Below, in pieces: positions 39,773 to 50,346 of a DNA stretch of 64,000 nt. Every line of letters begins with the position of its first letter. The first letter of the stretch is position 1. Origin of the DNA: Richelia sp. SL_2_1 (GTDB lineage Bacteria; Cyanobacteriota; Cyanobacteriia; Cyanobacteriales; Nostocaceae); NCBI GenBank assembly GCA_012033205.1, contig JAAUSO010000009.1, positions 1-64,000 on the forward strand, in the 5' to 3' direction. The position numbers and the translations under genes are program-made. The notes beneath the pieces are model-generated. The model was not told the DNA's origin. It saw only the letters and a list, made by a program, of their open reading frames with translations, and ran no database searches.

Positions 39773-40172
39773 TTTTTGCTTAGCTAAACTTAGTTTATTT
39801 TAACTGATGATTTCGATAAAAACTCATAAGTACTTGTGCCTTTAACATTTTGTTGGGGGGCAACAGGCAGTAAATCAAACCTCCTAACTTTTTTGCCACC
39901 GCGTAAAAACATATACTACAAAAAATACTTCTACGGACATAGGGCATTAGTAAAAAATAATTCTTATACTCAAAAACAGTGAGAACATTTTGTACTCAGT
40001 GCATGATAAGGGTTTGAGATTAATATAAGATAAATAAATACGTAAAAATCCGTAAAATCGATATGAAAAAAAGAATGATTAAACGTCCTCAAGTTATTTA
40101 TTCATAAGGAATTCCGGAAATTGAAGGTATTGTCCGAAAACCTAAATAATGGAGTGACTAAGTAACCATCTC
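39773..40172. other. Intergenic region between the vap pair and the kinase
   Basis: The 400 bases hold the presumed promoters of the divergent antitoxin and kinase genes. I see no repeat, RNA or conserved gene. A 13-codon frame at about 40063 is too short to support. Confidence 0.5.
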
Positions 40173-41965
40173 ATGACTAACTACATGATTGGAAAGGTAC
40201 TGCAAGAGCGTTACCAAATTGTTCAAAGCTTAGGTGCAGGTGTATTTGGGCAAACATATATCTCAGTGGATATCGAACATCCACACAATCCCAAGCGTGT
40301 TGTTAAGCAACTCAAGGTTACAAGTTCGCAACCTAGTTACTTACAAGATTTGAGATTGCGTTTTTTGACTGAGACTCGTACTCTCAAGCATTTGGGCAAT
40401 CACAAGCAAATTCCTCAGTTAATTTCTTGTTTTGAAGAAAACGAACGTTTTTATTTAGTACAAGAATTTATTGAGGGACATTCCTTGAGTGCGGAATTAC
40501 CTGTGAATCAAAATCCAGAGTTTTTCTGGAGTGAAAATGCAGTTGTTGACTTTTTAAAAGATGTTTTAAATGTCTTGCAATACGTTCATTCACAAGGTGT
40601 AATTCATTGCGACGTGAAGCCAGAAAATTTAATTAGACGTGCAAAAGATGGCAAATTAGTATTAATTGATTTTGGTTCGATTCAACCAGTTGATTTTGGT
40701 GGAGATGAAGTATTACCTATTTATACAATTCCCGTTACTTCTTTGGGTTATATCCCACCAGAACAATTTATTGGTAAAACTCAACCAAACAGTGATATTT
40801 ATGCTTTGGGGATGATTGCTATTCAGGCTTTAACGGGGTTAACGCCGTTGCAATTAAAGAAACATCCTTCTAATAATGAAACATTATGGCGGAGTCGAGA
40901 TACCGCAGTTAGTGATTATCTTGCTGCTGTCATTAGTAAAATGATTCGTTACGACTCTCAACAACGTTTTCAAACAGCAAAAGATGTACTGCAAGCTCTT
41001 AAGCAAATACCTTCAGGTGCAGGTTCTCAAATTATTGATGTCGAGTATAGTGTTTTCTCCGATTATCCTCAAAATGATTGCTATAAGATAAATACTAAAT
41101 TATCTGAAAATAAAGGTTCATCTCCTTTATTAACAGGAATGAAAGTTGGCTTAGCTGCTAATTCGATAATTATCGGATTTGGAGCTTATTCTATAGTGAA
41201 TCATACTCCCGCATCTCAAGGAAATAAAGCTTTATCTCAAGCAAAGAAAGAATATGAATCGGGAGATTTACAAAGTGCGATTGCCCTAGCAAAATCGATT
41301 CCTTCAGATAGCAATGTTTATCCAGAAGCTCAAGCTACAATTGGTGAATGGCAACAACAATGGCAAGTTGCTGCCCAACAATATGAAGCTGCTAAAATCG
41401 CTTTTAAAGAAAGTCGTTGGACGGATGTAATTCGTAGTGGAGCTAATATTCCAAATATTGAATATTGGCAAACAAAAACAAATAGATTAGTTAAGCAAGC
41501 GCGAATTTCTATTGAAGCACAAAAAGAGGAATATCTTGCTAGAGCTTATGAAAAAGCCGCAGCAAAAGATTTTAATAGTGCTTTACATTTTCTTCGTCAA
41601 ATTCCCAGAGAATCGCATGATACTAACTTAGTACAACAAAAGTTTGCTGAATACGAGCAAAAGCAACTTGTAAGAGCGACTTACCTTTACAACAAGCTTA
41701 TAATCAAGCTGAATTAGGTAAGTTCGATGATGCGATTGATTTTCTACAAAAGATTCCCAAAGATACACCTGCTTATGCTAAAGCTCAATTTAAATTAGCT
41801 GAATATAATACTAAAAAGCGGGTTATCGCTCAATTAGATAAAGCTGCTGACTTGGAACTCAATTCTGCACTAGGCAATACAGAATCGTTTGTTAACAGCA
41901 CAACTACTACTAAAATCAAAGATTTACAAATCCAAACTGATTTAGAGGAAATAAATATTCAATAA
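40173..41965 (+). CDS. Serine/threonine protein kinase, one-base frameshift near the end
   Basis: This Hanks-type kinase has its G-loop at LGAGVFGQ (about residues 20-27), the VVKQLK lysine, the catalytic loop VIHCDVKPENL (HCD rather than HRD) and DFGSI. One hydrophobic segment near residues 325-345 (GLAANSIIIGFGAYSIV) separates it from a helical C-terminal region rich in TPR-like alanine/glutamine units. The frame closes at 41717, but adding one T at 41681-41682 joins it to a conserved-looking continuation (LPLQQAYNQAELGKFDDAIDFL) up to 41965, giving 597 residues. It resembles the kinase at 51568 in layout. The target is unknown. Confidence 0.85.
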
Positions 41966-42108
41966 TTTGGACAATTCTGGTTGTTGCACCGGAATGATAA
42001 AATAACCTTACTAGACGCAGAGGACACAGAGGAAAGAGATTTTATAGAGAAGGCTAATTTTAGGGCGGGAAGGGAGTAATTCTTAATAGAGAAATGTGTC
42101 TTCCGGTT

Positions 42109-42966
42109 CTACAAATTTTTTTTAGTCGAATGTCCTGATTTCTTTTCCAGAATCTCTTTGACTACCAAGGTTACTAATGCTAACATTGCCAAAATCAACG
42201 CGGCTGAAAATGCAGCTTCCGTTTGATACTGTTTGTAAGCATCTTCAATAAACAATGGTAAACTCTGAGTTAGACCACCAATATTTCCCGATACTACAGA
42301 AACGGCACCAAACTCACCCATAGCCCTGGCATTAGTCAACAGTACACCGTACAATAAACCCCAACGAACATTGGGAATTGTCACACGCCAAAAAATTTGC
42401 CAGCCATTTGCACCCAGGGTTTTTGCTGCTTCTTCTTGCTCTTTGCCAATTTCATCTAATACCGGAATTACTTCCCGTGCTACAAACGGCATACTCACAA
42501 AAGCAGTTGCTAAAATCATTCCTGGTAAACCAAAAATAATTCTCATATTATTCTCTACTAACCAACCACCAAACCAACCATTGCGTCCGTAAAGTAACAC
42601 AATCATCAAACCGACAACTACAGGTGAAATCGAAAAAGGTAGGTCAATTACACTCAAAATAACCGCTCTCCCAGGAATTTTTCCACGGGTAAGCGCCCAA
42701 GCTGCACATAAACCAAATATCGTATTTATTGGTACTGTAATTAATGCCAGTATCAAAGTCAACCAAGCTGCATGGAGAAAATTTGGTTCAGTCAAGTTAG
42801 CTAAAAATGGTTCTACGCCGTTTTTAAAAGCTTGAAAAAATACATTCGCTGCCGGAATATAAATTACCAAAGATAAATAAAGCAGTGCTAGCGCAATTAA
42901 TATTTTAGGAACCCAATTTTTCTGTTGATTCTGTTGCAATTTATTTTGAGAACTACTTTTGATCAT
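42109..42966 (-). CDS. cysW: Sulfate ABC transporter permease CysW
   Basis: This 285-residue inner-membrane permease of the sulfate/thiosulfate importer has six predicted membrane segments. The EAA loop [21 protein letters not shown] contacts the ATPase. The ATG at 42966 was chosen because it follows the cysT end with a 14-base overlap and removes a non-conserved N-terminal extension. The usual ATPase gene cysA is not next to it; the neighbouring kinase converges on it. A cysA elsewhere in the genome is expected. Confidence 0.94.
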   Translation of the reverse strand: MIKSSSQNKLQQNQQKNWVPKILIALALLYLSLVIYIPAANVFFQAFKNGVEPFLANLTEPNFLHAAWLTLILALITVPINTIFGLCAAWALTRGKIPGRAVILSVIDLPFSISPVVVGLMIVLLYGRNGWFGGWLVENNMRIIFGLPGMILATAFVSMPFVAREVIPVLDEIGKEQEEAAKTLGANGWQIFWRVTIPNVRWGLLYGVLLTNARAMGEFGAVSVVSGNIGGLTQSLPLFIEDAYKQYQTEAAFSAALILAMLALVTLVVKEILEKKSGHSTKKNL

Positions 42967-43827
42967 ATCTTCTTCCCCAAGCTTGTAAAAGGTTAATCGC
43001 AAGTAATAACACCAAGGAAATTATCAGCATCACAACACCGATAACTGTCGCACCAGTATAGTCATACTGTTCCAAACGCTGGAAAATCAATATTGGTGCA
43101 ATCAAATCCACAAATGGTGTATTCGAGGCAATAATTACCGTTGAACCAAATTCCCCTACTGCACGGGAGAATCCCAACGCCACACCAGTCAAAATCGCAG
43201 GCAATAAAGGCGGTAAAATCACCCTTATAAATGTCTGTAATTGATTCGCACCCAAACTCCAAGCAGCTTCCTCCATTTCTTTTTCCATTTCTTGTAATAC
43301 AGGTTGTACCGCTCGCACCACAAAGGAAAGAGAAATAAACGTCATGGCAACTGCCACACCTAAACGGGTAAAGGATATTTTAATCCCAAAAGGTACAAAC
43401 AACGAACCAACCCAACCATTTTCGCTGTACACAGTCGCCAAAGTTAAACCCGCGACTGCTGTTGGGAGAGCAATGGTAAATCGATGGAAGCATCAATCAG
43501 CTTTTTTAAGGGAAAGTCATAGCGAACTATTACCCAAGCTAGCAGAGTTCCAAATACCCCATTGATTGATGCACTCGCCAGGGCTGTTGTAAATGTCACA
43601 TCGTAAGCAGACAGCGCGATTGGGCTGGTAGCAATTCGCCAAAAATCAGCCGGGGATTCCTCCGCAGCTTTCAAAAACATGGCAGTTATCGGGATAATCA
43701 GCATTACTGCTAAATACACAAAACTAATTCGCCATGCCCAGCTATCTCCAATCAATACACGGAGATATTTCCGCCAAGCAGGTTGTCGAGTCCGAAATCT
43801 TTGATTAGGTGATGATGATATTGCCAT
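42953..43827 (-). CDS. cysT: Sulfate ABC transporter permease CysT, one-base frameshift
   Basis: This is the second permease of the sulfate importer, also called CysU. Two frames (43827-43444 and 43441-42953) form one 291-residue protein when one base is added at the AA at 43472-43473, restoring the family signature [19 protein letters not shown]. The EAA loop [21 protein letters not shown] is intact. An AAAATCT-type array directly precedes the ATG. It lies between sbpA and cysW in one operon. Confidence 0.93.
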
Positions 43828-43853
43828 TCAATTTTAGATTTTAAATTTTGGAT
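43828..43853 (-). repeat. AAAATCT-type array upstream of cysT
   Basis: Three imperfect heptamers (attttagattttaaatttt on the plus strand) start four bases before the cysT ATG and read AAAATCT in gene sense. Confidence 0.7.
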
Positions 43854-43990
43854 TGTACATTATGGCATTGCTGAATCTAAGTGCGGAATTTTAAATGTAG
43901 AGACGTGATATAATGCCCTCCTGGCACGCGCTGGCTAACACGTCTTCCAAGGTTTTCAATTGACGCATATTTCATTTCCGGAGATGTCTA

Positions 43991-45121
43991 CTACTTTCTT
44001 CTCTTAGCTTGAATTTGGTCAAAAATTGCTCCATCCTCGAAGAATTTCTGCTGCACTTGATCCCATCCACCGTAATCTTCAACTGTTGCCAAGGTTTTGA
44101 CTGCGGGATACTTTTTTTTATACTCCTTGTTTTGAGCTACAGTTTCATTCACGGTACGGAATCCGACTTTAGCAAATTCTTTCTGAGCTTCTGGTGTAAA
44201 TAAATATTTCACAAATGCTTCTGCAACTTCCCGATTACCGTGTTTATCGACGTTTTGATCAACCACAGCAATGGGATTGTCGATGGAAATATTGATATCA
44301 GGTACTGTATAGGATACTTTTTGACCTTTTTGCGATGCCAAAATCAACTCGTTTTCGTAGTTTATCAGAGCGTCAGTTTGGTCCTGTTTGAAAAAGGCAT
44401 CAGTTGCTTCACGGGCATCTCTTGTCAAAATTGGGACGTTATTATAAGCCTGAACAAGAAATTCAGTAGCTTGGGTTTCATCGGCTCCAGCTTTGATAGC
44501 AGAGTTCCACAAGGCTAATAAATTCCATCGAGCTACTCCAGAGGTTTTGGGGTCAGCAGTAATAAAAGATACTCCGTTTTTAGTTAAATCTGCCCAATTA
44601 TTAATGCCTTTGGGATTTCCTTCTCGTGTTACCAAGGCTGCAACAGAACTAGTAACAATACCGTTGTTGGCTACTTCTTGTTCCCAACCTGGTTGAATTA
44701 ATCCGGCTTTTTCAATCCTTTGAGTATCCAGTGCTAATGCTAAGTGAACGATATCAGCTGGTAAACCATCAATTACACCACGAGCTTGACTACCCGAAGC
44801 ACCGTAGCTGGTTCTAACGGCAACATTTTGATTATGTTCTTGTTTCCACTGTTCCCTAAACTTGGGAATTATTTGATCATAAGCCGCTCTGGTGACAACA
44901 AACGAAGCTATAGTAATTGCCACATCTTTTTTATTGGCAGATACTAGGTTCGCACCTGGTGTGATTTGCGAGCTTCCATTAATACTACAAGCAGCGATCG
45001 CCAAGCTTAATACTGTTGCCACTAAGAATAAAGATAGGAAGCTTTTCAAGGATTGTAATCTAAAGCCTTTGTGTTGATTGATAAATTTTAATAATCTTTG
45101 CGAACGCTGCCATAAGCTCAT
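43991..45121 (-). CDS. sbpA: Sulfate-binding lipoprotein SbpA
   Basis: This 376-residue periplasmic solute-binding protein delivers sulfate to CysT/CysW. An extended signal sequence ends in a lipobox-like LAIAAC, with Cys45 the predicted lipidation site. TIASFVVTRAAYDQIIPKF and RTSYGASGSQARGVIDGLPADIVHLAL are typical of the family and include the sulfate-binding loop. The gene leads the sbpA-cysT-cysW operon and is divergent from an Rrf2-type regulator, with 291 bases between the two starts. Confidence 0.95.
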   Translation of the reverse strand: MSLWQRSQRLLKFINQHKGFRLQSLKSFLSLFLVATVLSLAIAACSINGSSQITPGANLVSANKKDVAITIASFVVTRAAYDQIIPKFREQWKQEHNQNVAVRTSYGASGSQARGVIDGLPADIVHLALALDTQRIEKAGLIQPGWEQEVANNGIVTSSVAALVTREGNPKGINNWADLTKNGVSFITADPKTSGVARWNLLALWNSAIKAGADETQATEFLVQAYNNVPILTRDAREATDAFFKQDQTDALINYENELILASQKGQKVSYTVPDINISIDNPIAVVDQNVDKHGNREVAEAFVKYLFTPEAQKEFAKVGFRTVNETVAQNKEYKKKYPAVKTLATVEDYGGWDQVQQKFFEDGAIFDQIQAKRRK

Positions 45122-45257
45122 TCTTTGTTTCTCCTTCTCAATCTACGGCTACTAGATGCAATTTTCGTATTTTTTAACTATGGTCAGATTACACAGAAGT
45201 GGGTAAAATATCAAGGGACAATCTACATTTTCTTGGTAGATAATATGTTGATTCTAT

Positions 45258-45269
45258 AACCAATTGGTT
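45258..45269. promoter_or_regulatory. Candidate operator in the sbpA-rrf2 divergent region
   Basis: The perfect palindrome aaccaattggtt lies almost midway between the divergent start codons of sbpA and the Rrf2 gene. Rrf2-family repressors bind palindromic sites and CymR-type members control sulfur uptake, so this is a reasonable operator, but binding is inferred only. Confidence 0.35.
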
Positions 45270-45412
45270 TTTGGGGTTATTTGTAACTCGATCGGTCATC
45301 GATATTCGTTTTTAAGCTAAAATCAACCAGTCACCACAAAGTATGGTATTTCTAAGTGGCAACTGGGTGTTATCAAGTCAAAAATTCCTGGTGAATTTAC
45401 AGAATTGTACTT

Positions 45413-45850
45413 ATGGAACTGTCAAGTAAATTACAATACGCGCTTCTAGCCCTTTTAGAACTGGCAAGTTCTTATGAGAGTGGTCAACCTCTGCAAATTC
45501 AACAGATCGCAGATGCTCAAAATATACCAAAAAGATATTTAGAACAATTGTTAGCCACACTCAGACGCGGTGGTTTAATCAAGAGTACGCGGGGTGTTAA
45601 GGGTGGATATGTTTTGGCGCGGGAACCTCGTCAAATTACTGTTTTGGATGCAGTTAGTTGTATTGAAGGGCAAGAGGCACTTTTGCCTAGTACAAATCCT
45701 ACTTCTGAAACGGTAGATGGTAAGGTAATTCAAGGTGTGTGGCAAGATGGGCTTCAGGCACTATTTAAAGTTTTGCAAGAGCATTCCTTAGCTGATTTGT
45801 GTGAGTTACGACGGCAACATTTACCAATCCAGTTGATGTATTACATTTAA
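45413..45850 (+). CDS. Rrf2-family transcriptional regulator (CymR-like)
   Basis: This 145-residue winged-helix regulator opens with SSKLQYALLALLELA, followed by IPKRYLEQLLATLRRGGLIKSTRGVKGGY, the diagnostic DNA-binding part of Rrf2. The three clustered cysteines that bind the iron-sulfur cluster in IscR are absent: only Cys83 falls in that region. It is therefore more like CymR, which controls sulfur and cysteine metabolism. Divergence from sbpA-cysT-cysW supports a role in sulfate uptake. A terminator follows at 46020-46057. Confidence 0.9.
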   Translation: MELSSKLQYALLALLELASSYESGQPLQIQQIADAQNIPKRYLEQLLATLRRGGLIKSTRGVKGGYVLAREPRQITVLDAVSCIEGQEALLPSTNPTSETVDGKVIQGVWQDGLQALFKVLQEHSLADLCELRRQHLPIQLMYYI

Positions 45851-46019
45851 CAGTTATCAGTTAGTTAAATTCCTGAATTTAATTCCCCCTTCATAAACTT
45901 GTACGTAGCGATAACTGTTTACTGTATGTCATAAAGTACACGCGCTCACCGCACTGCATCAACGCTAAGACTATTCACTGATTTAAAGCAATATTTAATC
46001 GCCAAATCTTTATACTAAT

Positions 46020-46057
46020 AACCGGGCTTATCAAGATGAGAAACCCGGTTTATTTTA
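46020..46057 (+). terminator. Terminator downstream of the Rrf2 gene
   Basis: The stem aaccgggctt/aaacccggtt, with one wobble, is followed by tattttat. It lies 170 bases after the stop codon, in the 361-base gap between the Rrf2 gene and the HLIP gene. Confidence 0.6.
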
Positions 46058-46095
46058 TATATTTTTAATATTTATCATTTAACTACAAAATAATT

Positions 46096-46142
46096 AAATC
46101 GCAATATTTCACTTTGGGCTACAAAATGAAATATTGCGATTT
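46096..46142. terminator. Inverted repeat between convergent Rrf2 and HLIP genes
   Basis: The arms aaatcgcaatatttca (46096-46111) and tgaaatattgcgattt (46127-46142) are perfectly complementary over 16 bases. Lying between two convergent genes, it may serve as a bidirectional terminator. Confidence 0.5.
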
Positions 46143-46211
46143 ATTTTCAAAGTGCAAAGCTATACTTTAATTAGTTCTTTACACTTAGTCTAAGTAGTTC
46201 AAAGTAGTTCA

Positions 46212-46412
46212 CTATCCAACAATGTGGAGTACGTCGCGGACTACGCTATAACCAGCTAAATCCCAAAGTAAGTAAGCAAGGAAACCAATCATTGCTAAAC
46301 GTCCATTCCATAATTCTGCTTGGGGATTAAAGCCAAAAAGAAAAGCATTGCGGTCTTTACCGTTATATGCTGGTGCTACTGGTGGTAAATCGGTTTGTGT
46401 TGGAGTTGCCAT
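46212..46412 (-). CDS. High-light-inducible protein
   Basis: This 66-residue one-helix protein of the CAB/ELIP/HLIP family binds chlorophyll and carotenoid and protects photosystem assembly under strong light. The chlorophyll-binding motif AELWNGRLAMIGF is intact and is followed by the rest of the single helix. An in-frame ATG 66 bases further upstream exists, but the start at 46412 (MATPTQTD) gives the normal length. It is a stand-alone gene. Confidence 0.93.
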   Translation of the reverse strand: MATPTQTDLPPVAPAYNGKDRNAFLFGFNPQAELWNGRLAMIGFLAYLLWDLAGYSVVRDVLHIVG

Positions 46413-46983
46413 AATTTTTATTTGTGATTTGTGATTATTTTTTGCGGTTGAATTTGTTTGTTGTCTCCAATGTAACAATTCGTAACAGAACCTGTCTCTA
46501 TCTAAAGGAATAAATACTTTACATTTATTTACACAGAGAAATATCCCATTAGATGGTGAGAAGGCTTTTGTGAACCGAATTTGTTAAGAAAGCATGACTT
46601 TACAGTTGCTTAGGCATGGGAATTAATGGAATGGCGATAGGCGAAGTAGAAATGAAGCGGAAATCATCTTTATTATCCTTGACGGCTTTTTAAACGGCTT
46701 TAAAGTTGTAATTATTTAAGTACAACAGAGAAAATTGCTTGTTGAATTAATTATAAAAATTATAAGTAGTAGGTGATTGTAAAAAACTTCTATCTAACGC
46801 TGGAGGCAGTTGAAGCAACTTTTCTCACTAGAGAGAGATGCTTTAAAGGTGTATATTGCCGGATTCTAGGCTGAAGAGCTGGGTATTGCATGAATCAAAA
46901 AACTTGAGAAAGCATATTTTTAGTTTTTGTTTTAGTTTTTGTTTTCCCCACACCAAAAGTTAGCAAGCGAGGAAGTTATTAGG
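46413..46983. other. Intergenic region
   Basis: The region should contain the HLIP promoter and that of the large repeat protein. A T-rich tract with repeated tagtttttgtt lies near 46919-46945. No gene or repeat element is seen. Confidence 0.5.
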
Positions 46984-49900
46984 ATGATTGAAAGTACGCA
47001 CATAATGCCCTTACTATCTAGGTCTATGACTTGGATAGCTCAGGCTCCAATTATAGTAGAACCACCTGGAAGATTAACACCAGCAGAGGCTTCGGTTGCT
47101 TTTTCCGGACCAAGGTTTTTTATCGCTTTGATTTCCGGTATTATCTTAGCTTTCGCGATTCAGCTGGTGTTAACAAATTTTGCGGTGGCTGCTGGTATTT
47201 CTTATTTGGGTCATTCTTCAGATTCAGACTCAAATAATAACAGTAATAATAATACTAACGACCAAGATGGAAGTTTCGGTAACACAATTAGTAAAATTGG
47301 TACCGCTGTCGGTATCGGGACACTGATTTCGGTAACAGTTTCCCTGTTTATTGCTTGTTTTCTGGCGGTGAAACTCAGCCTACTGTCATTAGATTTAGGT
47401 TTGGGTGCAATTTTGGGTTTAGTAATTTGGGCTGCGTACTTTTGTCTGCTGGTGTGGGTTAGTTCGACTACGGTGGGTTCCTTAATCGGAAATGTTGTGA
47501 ACACGGCAACTTCTGGATTTCAGGCAATAATGGGAACCGCTATGGCTGCACTGGGAGCAAAAGCTGTTAATAGACAAGTGGTAGCGACAGCCGAAGCCGC
47601 AGCCTCAGCAGTGCGTCACGAGATAGGTAACGCGATCGATCCTGAAAGCATTAAAGAAAATTTAGAAGATTATTTAGATACGGTACGTCCTAAAGATTTG
47701 GATGTGCAATCGATACGCAAAGAATTTGAAAGTCTACTCACAGATGCATCACTGCACTCGGTTGCAGGTGCGGCGGAATTGCGTAACATTGATAAGCAAA
47801 AGTTTGTAGAATTAGTTAGCAGTCGTACTGACCTTTCTAAGAAAGAAGTGAGACGCATTGCTGATACTTTATATGATGTTTGGCAGCAGACGCTAGGTTC
47901 TCAACAAGGTGGTTCTGGCAGTGCTGGAAACGGTTTGAGCGAACTGGTTGACTATCTAAAAACTGTGACACCCGGACAAAACAAAACTGATGAACTAGAA
48001 GCTAAATTAGACCGAGTTATTAGTGAAATGCGTTCCCAGAAGCCAGATAATCGGAATGCACAAGAACAATCGGTGAGTCCGTTGCAGTTAACGATGCAAC
48101 AAGCTTTAACTAGTCTTGCTGGTATAGTCATGGGAAGAACTGACCTTTCGGACTTGGATGTAGAAAAGATTATCAGTAGCATTACTAAAGTTAAAGATAA
48201 AGCTACTCAACAAGCAGATAAAATGGGACTTCCTACCCCACAAACTTACAGTACTGTTCGTGCTGATGTAGAGAATTATCTGCATAATACCTATGCTTGG
48301 CAGTTGAGCAACGATAAAGTTGAGCAGGAATTCCGCGATGTAATTTACGATGGAGCAGCACATCCCGGTACGGTACGTCAGGAATTGGAAAAGCTCGATC
48401 GCAGTGATTTTGTCGAAATCCTCAAACAACGGGGTTTATTAACTCAAGGGGAAATTAAAAAAATCGCTGACAGGTTAGAAGCAGTTCGTAAAGGTGTCTT
48501 GATACAGGTAAGGGCAGAGGAAGAAAAAGAAATCATCCAAGATTTACAGCGTCGGGTAGAAAGCTATCTATTAGTGACTCCTAAATCAAACTTGACTGCG
48601 GAAAATCTCCACCAGGATTTTAAGCCGATTTTGGCAGATTCCGACGCAGATTATGAAACTTTGGCAATCCGTTTGTCTAGATTTGACCGGGGACAAATGC
48701 GTTCTATACTAGTACAGCGCAATGATATTAATTCCGCAGAAATTGACCCAATTCTTGATGAGTTAGAAAGGCAGCGTGACCAAGCTTTAATTGATTCTAA
48801 AGGACTTGCAGACCAAGCTAAGTATCAAGCAGAAAGTTTATGGTTGAATTTAGAGTCATATCTGCGAAATACTGGCAAATCAGAACTTAATCCTGATGCG
48901 ATTCGCGGTGAATTGAAAACTTTGTTACAACATCCCCAAGCCGGAATGTCAGCAATTCAGGCGCGATTGGCGCGTTTTGATCGCGATACTTTGGTACAAT
49001 TGCTCAACCAACGTCAAGATTTGACCGAAGAGCAAATCAATGAAAATATAGATGCTGTTGAACAATCTTGGAATAGCGTTCGTCATGCACCAGGACAAAT
49101 TGTCGATAAAGCCAAAGCCGAATACGATCATGTAACCACCACAATTGCTGATTATCTGCGGAACACGGGTAAATCGGAACTTAATCCCGAAGGTATTCAG
49201 CGAGACTTCAACAAACTATTTCAAAATCCTCAAGAAGGCGCGATCGCATTACGTCGGAGACTGTCACAAATTGATAGAGATACTTTAGTAAAACTACTGA
49301 CTCAACGGCAAGATTTGAGCGAAGATGAAGTTAACCAAGTCATTGATTCGGTACAATCATCAATTCGTCAAACTATCGGCGCACCACGTCGTTTTGTTAC
49401 TCGTACCCAAGAAAGAGTTCAAGACTTCCAAACATATTTAGAAGAATACCTCCGTCAAACTGGGAAACAAGAACTCAATCCAGAAGGTATCAAACGCGAT
49501 TTGAATTTATTATTGAACGATCCACGAGTCGGAATGGATAGTTTAAGCTCACGCCTTTCTAAATTTGACCGTTCTACCATCGTTGCTTTATTGCAAATTC
49601 GCGGAGATATGAGCAATGAAGAAGCGGAGCAAATTGCTGATAATATTATGTCAGTACGCGAGCAATTTGTGACTCAAATTAGAAATATTCAGCGGCGGAT
49701 TCAAGATACAATAGATGGCATATTCGAGAGAATTCGTAATTATCTCAACTCCTTGGAACGTCCTGAACTGAATTATGACGGCATCAAGCGTGATGTTCGT
49801 CAACTGTTTTACGATCCTCAAGCCGGATTTGACGCATTGCGGGGTAGATTGTCATCTTTCAACCGGGATACCTACGTAGCGCTGATGAGTTCCCGCGATG

Positions 49901-50157
49901 ATATTTCAGAGGAAGACGCAAATAAAGTTATCGATCAAATCGAGAATGCACGTAATACAGTATTGCGAAGAGCAGAAAGAATCCAAGAAGAAGCACAGCG
50001 ACGTTTGGAAGAAGTTAAATACCAAGCCCAAAAACAAGCTGAAGAAACCCGAAAAGCAGCAGCATCAGCGGCTTGGTGGTTATTTGGCACAGCAGTCGTA
50101 TCCGCAATCTTTTCTGCAATTGGAGGAGCCTTAGCTGTTGTAAGTAATGTAGCTTAA
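46984..50157 (+). CDS. Large membrane protein with about 95-residue helical repeats
   Basis: This 1,057-residue protein is of a kind I recognise only as conserved in cyanobacteria, without known function. Residues about 30-175 hold three or so membrane segments around a Ser/Asn-rich loop. At least seven units of about 75-95 residues follow, each with the pattern YLRNTGKSELNPEGIxxD, a PQxG turn, FDRDTLVxLLxQRxDLSEEE and a closing helix. The C-terminus has a Gln/Glu/Arg-rich coiled coil and a last membrane helix (WWLFGTAVVSAIFSAIGGAL). The ATG at 46984, seven or eight bases after GAGGAAG, was chosen over an upstream TTG. It may span or tether membranes, but that is speculation. Confidence 0.85.
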   Translation: MIESTHIMPLLSRSMTWIAQAPIIVEPPGRLTPAEASVAFSGPRFFIALISGIILAFAIQLVLTNFAVAAGISYLGHSSDSDSNNNSNNNTNDQDGSFGNTISKIGTAVGIGTLISVTVSLFIACFLAVKLSLLSLDLGLGAILGLVIWAAYFCLLVWVSSTTVGSLIGNVVNTATSGFQAIMGTAMAALGAKAVNRQVVATAEAAASAVRHEIGNAIDPESIKENLEDYLDTVRPKDLDVQSIRKEFESLLTDASLHSVAGAAELRNIDKQKFVELVSSRTDLSKKEVRRIADTLYDVWQQTLGSQQGGSGSAGNGLSELVDYLKTVTPGQNKTDELEAKLDRVISEMRSQKPDNRNAQEQSVSPLQLTMQQALTSLAGIVMGRTDLSDLDVEKIISSITKVKDKATQQADKMGLPTPQTYSTVRADVENYLHNTYAWQLSNDKVEQEFRDVIYDGAAHPGTVRQELEKLDRSDFVEILKQRGLLTQGEIKKIADRLEAVRKGVLIQVRAEEEKEIIQDLQRRVESYLLVTPKSNLTAENLHQDFKPILADSDADYETLAIRLSRFDRGQMRSILVQRNDINSAEIDPILDELERQRDQALIDSKGLADQAKYQAESLWLNLESYLRNTGKSELNPDAIRGELKTLLQHPQAGMSAIQARLARFDRDTLVQLLNQRQDLTEEQINENIDAVEQSWNSVRHAPGQIVDKAKAEYDHVTTTIADYLRNTGKSELNPEGIQRDFNKLFQNPQEGAIALRRRLSQIDRDTLVKLLTQRQDLSEDEVNQVIDSVQSSIRQTIGAPRRFVTRTQERVQDFQTYLEEYLRQTGKQELNPEGIKRDLNLLLNDPRVGMDSLSSRLSKFDRSTIVALLQIRGDMSNEEAEQIADNIMSVREQFVTQIRNIQRRIQDTIDGIFERIRNYLNSLERPELNYDGIKRDVRQLFYDPQAGFDALRGRLSSFNRDTYVALMSSRDDISEEDANKVIDQIENARNTVLRRAERIQEEAQRRLEEVKYQAQKQAEETRKAAASAAWWLFGTAVVSAIFSAIGGALAVVSNVA

Positions 50158-50193
50158 AAGGGTTGGGGGGAATAGGGAATAGGCAATAGTAAC

Positions 50194-50257
50194 AGAAGTC
50201 GGGTTTTTAGGATAAATATCGATAACACAAGAAAATGATTATAAAAACCCGACTTCT
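50194..50257 (-). repeat. 64-nt palindromic element, reverse orientation
   Basis: The arms agaagtcgggttttta and ataaaaacccgacttct enclose a core containing gataaatatc, the reverse complement of the core at 26390. The element therefore has an orientation even though its arms are palindromic. Confidence 0.8.
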
Positions 50258-50346
50258 TACCTATTGAATTCACGTTAATTTAAATAATTTTAAATCATTT
50301 AAATTGTCTTCGCTAAATTATTAAACCTCTCGTTATGGGAGTTTTT

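Noticed and set aside
45413-45850. Rrf2 regulator considered as IscR
   Set aside because: The three cluster-binding cysteines are missing; context is sulfate uptake and not isc/suf genes.
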